Below, one piece after another: positions 1 through 5,763 of a stretch of 7,692 nt of DNA (position 1 is its first letter; each line of letters opens with the position of its first letter). The stretch lies in assembly GCA_002402165.1 (NCBI GenBank), contig NVVI01000009.1, positions 34,460 to 42,151 of the forward strand. The letters are read 5' to 3'. The stretch is from Flavobacteriales bacterium. Lineage in GTDB: Bacteria > Bacteroidota > Bacteroidia > Flavobacteriales_E > Vicingaceae. Made by a program: the position numbers and the translations under genes. Under the pieces are notes generated by a model. That model was not told the origin of the DNA. It saw nothing but the letters and a program-made list of their open reading frames with translations, and did not search any database.

Positions 1-761
1 AAAAGGATGGAAGTTTATATTGGATATATTCTACTGTTATTCCAATTTTAAATAGCAAAAAAGAGGTTGAATCATATTTGACAATAAGATTTGATATAAC
101 AAAAGAAAAGTTAGCAAAACGAAACACTGTATTAAAGGTAATTAAAGCTCAAGAGTACGAAAGGCAACGTTTTTCGATGGAAATACATGATGGGTTGGGG
201 CAAGTGTTACTAGCCGCTAAAATGAATTTAAATGCTTTGAGTGATTCTTCTGAAGGCCTAAGTATAGAATCTAAAGATATACTCAATAACTCGATAAAAT
301 TATTAACAGAAGGAGTTAATGAGGCTAGGAACATATCACATGGCTTAACGAATCATGTATTAGCCAAATATGGTTTGGTTTATGCTCTTAATCAAATTGT
401 AAATAACATTGGTACAACATCAAGTTTGATGTTTAAATTTAATCACAACATAGATGGTTTGAGATTTGATGAGGAAATTGAGCTGAATTTATATAGGGCA
501 ATTCAAGAAATAATTAAAAACATTATAAAACATTCTAAAGCAACAACAGCACATTTAAAAATCACTAAAAAGGATAATAAAATGGAAATTATAGTTAAAG
601 ATAACGGCATTGGAATAAAACAAGGTGAAATTAACAGTTCAAGTAATGGAGGTATCGGTTTAAAAAATATACGTTCAAGAGTTGAGTATATAGGAGGAGC
701 TTTTGAGATAGATAGTAAAATAATAAAAGGAACAAAAATTAAATTAAAAATTTCATTGTAA
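1..761 (+). CDS. PAS-containing HisKA_3 sensor histidine kinase, 3' part (5' end outside window)
   Basis: This is the C-terminal 252 residues of a sensor kinase that autophosphorylates on histidine and passes the phosphate to a response regulator, probably the one encoded 10 nt downstream. The frame is open from codon 3-5 at the window edge. The residues before the TTG at 78 read KDGSLYWIYSTVIPIL and then RFDITKEK, the typical C-terminal strands and DIT end of a PAS domain, so TTG-78 is not the real start. Counting from codon 3-5, the HisKA_3 H-box IHDGLGQ has phospho-acceptor His62 (CAT at 186-188). The DxxxQ pattern (Asp63, Gln67) in this family supports phosphatase activity towards the partner. 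The HATPase_c domain follows, with N-box EIIKNIIKH (Asn173), DNGIGI (Asp200) and GGIGLKNIRSR (about 216-226). The visible part has no membrane segment; sensing regions lie upstream. The stimulus is unknown. Confidence 0.93.
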   Translation, partial: KDGSLYWIYSTVIPILNSKKEVESYLTIRFDITKEKLAKRNTVLKVIKAQEYERQRFSMEIHDGLGQVLLAAKMNLNALSDSSEGLSIESKDILNNSIKLLTEGVNEARNISHGLTNHVLAKYGLVYALNQIVNNIGTTSSLMFKFNHNIDGLRFDEEIELNLYRAIQEIIKNIIKHSKATTAHLKITKKDNKMEIIVKDNGIGIKQGEINSSSNGGIGLKNIRSRVEYIGGAFEIDSKIIKGTKIKLKISL

Positions 762-771
762 ATCAATTATT

Positions 772-1413
772 ATGGAGAAAATAAAATTATTACTAGCAGA
801 TGACCATCTAATCATTAGACATGGTATAAAATTAATGTTAAAAAAGAATTCGGAATTTGAGATTATTGCCGAAGCGAGTAATGGTAAGGAAGTACTCGAA
901 TATCTTAGTGATAATTCTGATAACATTAATGTTGTTTTAATGGATATTAATATGCCAGAAATGGATGGGATTGAAGCAACGCAATATATTACAGATAATT
1001 ATAAAAATGTTAAAGTACTAGCTCTAACAATGCATACAGAAGAAAATTACATTACAAATATGCTTAAGGCAGGAGCATTAGGTTATATTTTAAAAGAATC
1101 GAGAACAAGTGAATTAGTTACAGCTATTAAATCAGTAGCGATAGGAGAAAAATATTATTCCAATAATGTCTCTGTTACAATGATAAATAAGTTAATTAAA
1201 GGTGGTAAACCTAAGTCTGCTGTTTTATCTGAAAGAGAAACGGAAGTATTAATTCATATTGCTAGAGGATTTACAAATAAGGAGGTTGGTGAAATTTTAC
1301 ACATAAGCGGAAGAACTGTTGAAACGCACAGAAGAAATATTATTGCTAAACTTGAAATGAGAAACACTGCTGAGCTAATACGCTATGCTATAGAAAATAA
1401 TTTAGTTGCATAA
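772..1413 (+). CDS. NarL/LuxR-family response regulator (REC + HTH)
   Basis: This is a DNA-binding response regulator of 213 aa, the usual length for the NarL/FixJ group. The N-terminal receiver domain (about 3-120) has the acidic pair Asp10-Asp11, phospho-acceptor Asp58 in VVLMDINMPEMDG, Thr86 in LALTMH and Lys108 in GYILKES, so every conserved phosphorylation residue is present. The C-terminal LuxR-type HTH (about 148-211) begins LSERETEVL and contains GFTNKEVGEILHISGRTVETH as scanning and recognition helices. The ATG lies 10 nt after the kinase stop codon, with no evident Shine-Dalgarno sequence, consistent with co-transcription. HisKA_3 kinases pair with this regulator class, so the two genes most likely form one phosphorelay. 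Its target promoters are not visible. Its stop lies only 9 nt from the stop of the convergent phosphatase gene, and I saw no hairpin terminator between them. Confidence 0.95.
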   Translation: MEKIKLLLADDHLIIRHGIKLMLKKNSEFEIIAEASNGKEVLEYLSDNSDNINVVLMDINMPEMDGIEATQYITDNYKNVKVLALTMHTEENYITNMLKAGALGYILKESRTSELVTAIKSVAIGEKYYSNNVSVTMINKLIKGGKPKSAVLSERETEVLIHIARGFTNKEVGEILHISGRTVETHRRNIIAKLEMRNTAELIRYAIENNLVA

Positions 1414-1422
1414 TTATTAGTT

Positions 1423-3741
1423 TTAAATTCTAACACCAATTACGCAAACATCATCTATTTGCTCTAAGTTTCCTTTCCAGGTTTCAAACGAGTCGTCAAT
1501 AATGATTTTTTGATCTTCCATGTGTCTATCTTGAATTGATAGTAAGAGTTTTCTATAAGCTCTAGTCTTAAATTTTTTACCTTTTTGTCCACCGAACTGA
1601 TCCACATAGCCATCTGAAAAGATATAAATAGCATCTCCCTTTTGTAAATCGAAAGTATGTGTAGTGTAGGGGAGAGGGTTATCAAATTTACCTATGGGTT
1701 GTTTATTGGCTTTTGTTTCTATTATTTCTCCACTTCTAATTATCCAAAGTGGATTATGAGCTCCAGCATAATGTAATTTGTTTCCTTCCAGCGAACATAA
1801 AGCTATGTCCATTCCATCTTGTACTTCTTCATCACTTTTTTCAAATTCTGCAACTACAATTTCTCTTGTTTTGTCTAATATCTTTCCTGGATCGGTTAAT
1901 CCATGCTCTCGAACAGAACGATTGAGTGCATTGTTGCAAACTACACTCACCATAGCTCCTGGAACACCGTGCCCTGTGCAATCTGCTGCTGCAAATAGCA
2001 CTTTACCATCTTTCTGTTCTAGCCAATAAAAATCTCCTGCCACAATATCTTTTGGTTTATAAAGAATAAAAGATTCTTTTAAGTATTCTTTTACGACTTT
2101 GGCAGGAGGCAAAATGGCATTTTGTATTCGTTTGGCATAGTTTATTGAATCAGTTATTTCTTTATTTTTTTCTTCCAGTTCTGAATGAGCTATTTCAACC
2201 TCTTCTTTTTGTTTTTCTACTTCTAGCTTCTGCTCCTCTATAACTAGTTTTTGCTTTTTGGTTACCTGTAAACGATTAAACACAAATAAAAGAAATACTA
2301 CAACTAATCCTAGTCCTCCAGCAATTGCATAAGTCAATATTTTTTGTTTCTTTTTTCCTTCTTGTTCTATGGCTAATAATTTATTATGTTCTGCATCATC
2401 AATCGCTTTTTGCTTTTCATACTCATATTTAGCTTGCTGCTGGGTTATAGATTTTTGATTTTCATCATTGTATATACTATCACGCATGGTGATGTATAAT
2501 TTATACATTTCTAGAGATTTCAACCCCTTTCCTTGTTTTTCATAAACTTCAGACAATATAAGTGATGAATTCTGAATAGCGTCAGGTAATCCTATTCTCT
2601 CTGCGATAGTTAAGGATTTTTTAGCGTATTCTTTGGCAGTATAAATATCTTTTTTAGTAAGATGAAATTTTGAAATACTTAAGCATGAATAAACCTTTCC
2701 ATAGTCATCACCTATATCTTCTCTAATTTTTAACGCTCTATAATAGCAATCAAGTGCTTTATCAAATTTCTTTTGTTTTTCATAAACTAGTCCTAAACTA
2801 TTAATCGAGTGCGCAACGCCTTGTATGTCTTCCGTCTTTTCCCTTATTGCTAAACTATTTTTAATGCTTTTTTTTGCTAATTCTAGATCTCCTCTTTGAG
2901 AGTAAAGTGACCCAAGACTATTATAAGCAAAAGCCTGTGCTCTTTTATCCCCAATCTCTAACCTTATTTTTAAACTTTTTTCTGTAAATTCAATTGCTTT
3001 ATCTAGCTCTCCTTGCATAGAGTATATGTATCCGATGTTATTTAATGATAAAGCTATTCCCGATTTATCGTTAATTTGCTCTCTTAGTTTTAGAGCATAT
3101 AAATAATACTTATTAGCCTCATTAAGTATTCCCTGTAATCCATAAATGTATCCAATATTGTTTAATGATAGTGCTATGCCTTTTATGTCACCTAAGTTCT
3201 TTCTAATTCCTAAAGCTTTCTTATAATATTTTAGTGCCTTCGGCAGGTCTCCTTCGTTTCTGTGCACCATTCCAATATTATTATATAATGTAGAAATTTC
3301 TGAATAATCTTTTATATCAACAGCAATAGATAAACTTTCTCTGTAGAATTTTAATGCTAAATCAAATTGAGATTTATTCATATGATTATAACCTAAGTTA
3401 TTTAGTGCACTAGCATGGACCTTTCTTATTGTTTGGGAAATGCGATTAGGAGGTGTTGAATTTATATGCTCTTTGATTAATTTATATTGATAATATTGAA
3501 AATCAATCCAACTATCATTCATCATATTTTCGCATATACCGCTAAGTGCACTAATTCTAATTGTATCATTTTTTGCAGAATGGTATGCTTTTAAACAACT
3601 ATCAACTAGCTGCCGATCAATTTTTGATAAGTCTTGTAAAGCAAGGCTATCTATTAAGTAATATTCTTTATTAGCATAGTTCTGAGCATTGATTTTAACG
3701 CAAATAAAGAAAAATAATATGCAAATAAGATGTTTGATAAT
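1423..3741 (-). CDS. TPR-repeat, membrane-anchored SpoIIE/PP2C-type serine phosphatase (non-canonical start)
   Basis: Predicted metal-dependent Ser/Thr phosphatase. From the first ATG (3523-3525) it would be 700 aa, but the frame stays open for 72 more codons to a TGA at 3742-3744. That extension encodes a hydrophobic segment (HLICILFFFICVKINAQ) resembling a signal peptide with cleavage near INA|Q, then a soluble stretch typical of the family. I therefore extend it to 772 aa, although the first codon is ATT. In the 700-aa numbering: eight consecutive 40-residue TPRs (39-358), a charged helix, one membrane helix (about 397-416), a coiled coil (about 420-465), the linker YAKRIQNAILPP, then SpoIIE. 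Metal-site aspartates are present: Asp498 (AGDFYW), Asp515 (ADCTGHGVPGAM), Asp638 (FSDGYVDQFGG) and Asp691/692 near the end. The TPRs should be periplasmic and the phosphatase cytoplasmic. No anti-sigma or anti-anti-sigma partner is encoded nearby, so the substrate is unknown. Probably last in the operon with the peptidase gene. Confidence 0.9.
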   Translation of the reverse strand: MIKHLICILFFFICVKINAQNYANKEYYLIDSLALQDLSKIDRQLVDSCLKAYHSAKNDTIRISALSGICENMMNDSWIDFQYYQYKLIKEHINSTPPNRISQTIRKVHASALNNLGYNHMNKSQFDLALKFYRESLSIAVDIKDYSEISTLYNNIGMVHRNEGDLPKALKYYKKALGIRKNLGDIKGIALSLNNIGYIYGLQGILNEANKYYLYALKLREQINDKSGIALSLNNIGYIYSMQGELDKAIEFTEKSLKIRLEIGDKRAQAFAYNSLGSLYSQRGDLELAKKSIKNSLAIREKTEDIQGVAHSINSLGLVYEKQKKFDKALDCYYRALKIREDIGDDYGKVYSCLSISKFHLTKKDIYTAKEYAKKSLTIAERIGLPDAIQNSSLILSEVYEKQGKGLKSLEMYKLYITMRDSIYNDENQKSITQQQAKYEYEKQKAIDDAEHNKLLAIEQEGKKKQKILTYAIAGGLGLVVVFLLFVFNRLQVTKKQKLVIEEQKLEVEKQKEEVEIAHSELEEKNKEITDSINYAKRIQNAILPPAKVVKEYLKESFILYKPKDIVAGDFYWLEQKDGKVLFAAADCTGHGVPGAMVSVVCNNALNRSVREHGLTDPGKILDKTREIVVAEFEKSDEEVQDGMDIALCSLEGNKLHYAGAHNPLWIIRSGEIIETKANKQPIGKFDNPLPYTTHTFDLQKGDAIYIFSDGYVDQFGGQKGKKFKTRAYRKLLLSIQDRHMEDQKIIIDDSFETWKGNLEQIDDVCVIGVRI

Positions 3742-3778
3742 TCAAATGTATTAATAATTAAAATAGGAGTAATATCTA

Positions 3779-4672
3779 TTATCGAACTCTTATTCTTTGT
3801 CCGATACGGAGAATTGAATTTCTGGAAATACCATTTAATCGACATAATTTGGTAATTGAAGTTCCATACTTTATAGCTATATGGCCTAGCGTATTCCCAC
3901 TTCTTACTCTATGATATTTTATAGCATTCATTAATTTTAATTCTTCACGATAAATAAAATTACATTGAGAAATGGCCAAAGTATCATAATGTAACTTACA
4001 GCTTTCAAAAGAGATAATATCTCTTGGATCCAATGCTTCATCAAAGAATCTTACCTCAAAGTGCAAATGACTACCGTAAGAACGTCCTGTATTCCCTCCT
4101 AAACCAATTGCTGTTCCTGAGGTGATGATTGAATCTATTTTAACCAAACGCTTAGAAAGATGGGCATAAATGGTTTCTAATCCATTATCGTGTCGTATTA
4201 CAATAACGTTACCATACGTTTTACTATAAGTAGAAATTCTAATCCTACCGTTAAATGCAGATAGTACAGAGTCTCCAGTGTTTAAATCAATGTCAGTACC
4301 ATAATGGTAGCGCCATCTTCTTTTACCAAATTCAGAGGTAATTTTTCCATTAAAAGGGTGGGTGTAATGATCATTACTGTCGTTCAGTACAATTTTCAAG
4401 GTGTCTTTCACTTTTGAAAAATCAAACTTTCTAAAATGTATGTCATTGGTAATCCAATCATAAAAAGGAACAGTATCTGGAATGATACTGTTAATCGAGT
4501 CGAGGAATAAATCAAATCGATTTATCATTTGCACTCCATTCTTCTTGTGAGTTTTAGAAAGAACATCTCCTTTTTTAATAGACACAGAATCTTTATCGGT
4601 AAAATTAATTGCTTTTACACTCAGCATTTGTGTTACTGCGAAAAATAAAATAAATATAAATCCTAGTTTCAT
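3779..4672 (-). CDS. Exported M23-family peptidoglycan endopeptidase with C-terminal LysM
   Basis: This 297-aa zinc metallopeptidase is predicted to cut peptide cross-links in peptidoglycan. Residues 1-21 form a signal peptide (MKLGFIFILFFAVTQMLSVKA), so it acts in the periplasm or is lipid-free and secreted. The M23 (LytM-like) domain spans about 105-217. The metal and catalytic residues are intact: His123 and Asp127 in RYHYGTD, His171 in YAHLS, and the HxH pair His202/His204 in GSHLHFEVRF. A LysM glycan-binding domain fills the C-terminus (about 253-297: YHRVRSGNTLGHIAIKYG to IGQRIRVR). This segment and the M23-then-LysM order are familiar from Bacteroidota peptidases. The ATG is 16 nt after the SDR stop and lies inside an inverted-repeat arm. 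The stop lies about 37 nt before the phosphatase reading frame. Co-transcription with both neighbours is likely. Confidence 0.93.
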   Translation of the reverse strand: MKLGFIFILFFAVTQMLSVKAINFTDKDSVSIKKGDVLSKTHKKNGVQMINRFDLFLDSINSIIPDTVPFYDWITNDIHFRKFDFSKVKDTLKIVLNDSNDHYTHPFNGKITSEFGKRRWRYHYGTDIDLNTGDSVLSAFNGRIRISTYSKTYGNVIVIRHDNGLETIYAHLSKRLVKIDSIITSGTAIGLGGNTGRSYGSHLHFEVRFFDEALDPRDIISFESCKLHYDTLAISQCNFIYREELKLMNAIKYHRVRSGNTLGHIAIKYGTSITKLCRLNGISRNSILRIGQRIRVR

Positions 4673-4691
4673 TACTAAAAAGTAGAAATTA
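4670..4691 (-). repeat. Inverted-repeat arm B, at SDR stop and M23 start
   Basis: Read on the - strand this arm is TAATT followed by TCTACTTTTTAGTAATG. The latter 17 bases recur exactly on the + strand at 5399-5415, and TAATT recurs at 5393-5397 with one extra C between. The arm begins with the SDR stop codon (TAA, 4689-4691) and ends with the peptidase ATG (4670-4672). Its core TACTTTTTAGTA is itself a partial dyad (TACT-N4-AGTA). It could be a regulator binding site, one side of an RNA stem, or a recombination site; the sequence alone does not decide. Confidence 0.75.
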
Positions 4692-5393
4692 AAAAGGGTT
4701 AGTTGCCCAGATAGTTACCTCTGGTATAAAACCTTTATCACGCACTTCTACCAAATTAACAATGGTGTCAGCAATTTCTTTTGGGCCTAATTTATTAGCT
4801 TCTTCTTGGCGTTCTTCTCTATTTTCATTCGAAAAAGCACTGGCAACCTCGCTTGGATTTACCAACGACACCCGAATATTATGTTTTCTTAATTCTGATT
4901 GCCAGCATTGTGTCATTCCTCTCACTGCAAATTTAGATGCAGCATAAATACTTCCTCTTTCAAATCCTTTTAAAGCAGCTGTAGAACCAATGTTAATAAT
5001 GTTGCCATAATTCTGTTTTTTAAAGGTTTTAACTACCTCTTGAGTAAGTAACGCTAATCCAAATACATTAGTAGTATAAACGGCTTGTAAATCTTCTATA
5101 GTAATTTCTCCTAATCGAGAAAACACGCCAATACCTGCATTATTAACTAGAGTATCAAGTTTTCCTTCCAATAATTCAATGGCTTCTGTCGTCATGCTAG
5201 GAATAGAAGCTGTATCACTTACATCAAATAATAAAGGAATTGCTCCAATTTCTTGTGCTACCTGATTAAGTTTCGTTTTATCTCTACCAGTTATTACAAC
5301 ATTGGCTCCTTTAGCAATAAACTGTTTAGCAGTTTCTTTTCCAATCCCCGAACTTCCTCCAGTAATTATAACATTTGAGTTGTTGATGTCCAT
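4689..5393 (-). CDS. SDR-family NAD(P)-dependent oxidoreductase
   Basis: This classical short-chain dehydrogenase/reductase has 234 aa, slightly short of the usual 240-260. The Rossmann nucleotide site is TGGSSGIG (11-18). Arg37 after the second strand (ITGRDK) suggests NADP(H), by inference. Asp57 (FDVSD) and NNAG (84-87) are in their normal places. The full catalytic tetrad is present: Asn109, Ser137 (INIGSTAA), Tyr150 and Lys154 (YAASK). Tail features include VNPSEVASAF (about 178-187), the usual position of the cofactor-binding PG-type motif. The substrate cannot be read from sequence; the PSEVxSAF tail is typical of many general ketone or 3-oxoacyl reductases. It is the first gene of the leftward run. 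Both its start and its stop codon fall at the inner ends of a 22/23-bp inverted repeat, which is odd for an ordinary housekeeping SDR. Confidence 0.93.
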   Translation of the reverse strand: MDINNSNVIITGGSSGIGKETAKQFIAKGANVVITGRDKTKLNQVAQEIGAIPLLFDVSDTASIPSMTTEAIELLEGKLDTLVNNAGIGVFSRLGEITIEDLQAVYTTNVFGLALLTQEVVKTFKKQNYGNIINIGSTAALKGFERGSIYAASKFAVRGMTQCWQSELRKHNIRVSLVNPSEVASAFSNENREERQEEANKLGPKEIADTIVNLVEVRDKGFIPEVTIWATNPF

Positions 5394-5415
5394 AATTCTC
5401 TACTTTTTAGTAATG
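5393..5415 (+). repeat. Inverted-repeat arm A, at SDR start
   Basis: This is the partner of the arm at 4670-4691: TAATT, an extra C (5398), then the identical 17-mer TCTACTTTTTAGTAATG (5399-5415). Its inner end touches the first base of the SDR start codon (5393). Together the two arms enclose the SDR gene with almost no spare sequence. Seventeen exact bases plus a gapped five-base extension is more than I would expect by chance in 7.7 kb even with AT-rich composition, though poly-A/T bias weakens this. Confidence 0.75.
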
Positions 5416-5426
5416 TCTAAAAGTAG
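5400..5426 (-). promoter_or_regulatory. Possible 5'-UTR hairpin/operator before SDR
   Basis: On the SDR-sense strand, CTACTTTTAG (5426 to 5417), a 6-nt loop ACATTA and CTAAAAAGTAG (5410 to 5400) can form a 10-bp stem with one bulged A. It ends 6 nt before the SDR start codon. The downstream limb is part of inverted-repeat arm A, so local and long-range pairing would compete. No run of T follows on the SDR-sense strand, so it is not a normal intrinsic terminator there. On the opposite strand a run of A follows. Function unproven. Confidence 0.45.
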
Positions 5427-5471
5427 AAAAAAATAAGAAAGGAGTTTATCTAGATTAAAATAAATAAGCCT

Positions 5472-5479
5472 TATATTTA
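5472..5479 (+). promoter_or_regulatory. Weak Bacteroidota -7-like element before the 84-aa gene
   Basis: TATATTTA matches 7 of 8 positions of the Bacteroidota -7 consensus TAnnTTTG and lies 21 nt before the ATG at 5501, a sensible spacing for a short leader. I found no TTG at the expected -33 distance, and such AT-rich octamers are common here, so this is only a candidate. Confidence 0.2.
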
Positions 5480-5500
5480 TAGTAAAAAAAATATCAATAT

Positions 5501-5755
5501 ATGGAAGCTGTAGATAATAGAAGTAGTATTTATGAATTGGAAGAGATTTTTAAATACAAAAATCTAATAGAATTGACCGATAGAGATGTTATCAAGAGAA
5601 TCATCTTTGATAAAGAAACAGAATCAACAGTATTGTATGATGAATTTATAAAGTTAGTAGCTAATGAAGTAGATCATAAATTGAATAAAGTTGAGTTTAC
5701 TACTCTAAAAGATAAATTGATTGTTAAAATGAGAAATTTTTTAGAGATTAAGTAA
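5501..5755 (+). CDS. Small hypothetical protein, 84 aa
   Basis: I do not recognise this family. The ORF runs from ATG-5501 to TAA-5755 and encodes a charged, probably soluble, mostly helical protein rich in Lys, Glu, Asp, Ile and Leu. It has no signal peptide, membrane segment, cysteine or obvious metal or nucleotide motif. Segments such as YELEEIFKYKNLIEL and VEFTTLKDKLIVKMRNFLEI look amphipathic. It is likely real because it is the only open frame between flanking genes, has codon use like its neighbours, and fits exactly between a 107-nt upstream gap and the convergent LRR gene whose stop is 8 nt away. It is divergent from the SDR gene and apparently monocistronic. No adjacent toxin-like gene supports calling it an antitoxin. 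Confidence 0.7.
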   Translation: MEAVDNRSSIYELEEIFKYKNLIELTDRDVIKRIIFDKETESTVLYDEFIKLVANEVDHKLNKVEFTTLKDKLIVKMRNFLEIK

Positions 5756-5763
5756 TCCTTTAT

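Noticed and set aside
149..334. Antisense frames opposite the kinase (149-334 and 503-766), phosphatase (1778-2029), SDR (4762-4947) and LRR gene (6533-6769)
   Set aside because: Each lies wholly opposite a well-supported domain and has no recognisable domain or start context of its own.
1405..1435. Bidirectional terminator between the convergent regulator and phosphatase genes
   Set aside because: Only weak AT-only complementarity (AATTTA/TAAATT) with no GC-containing stem; not supportable.
1464..1685. Second - strand open frame inside the phosphatase gene
   Set aside because: It is an out-of-frame shadow of the SpoIIE domain, whose own frame has all expected motifs.
3523..3525. First ATG of the phosphatase as its true start
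   Set aside because: It would discard a convincing signal peptide and family-like N-terminal sequence encoded in the same open frame just upstream.
3654..3845. 63-codon open frame on the - strand across the end of the peptidase gene
   Set aside because: It overlaps the LysM-coding part and the phosphatase N-terminus in another frame and its product resembles nothing; only out-of-frame reading of both genes.
5501..5755. Antitoxin or phage regulator
   Set aside because: No partner toxin, HTH pattern or phage context is present; small size alone is not evidence.
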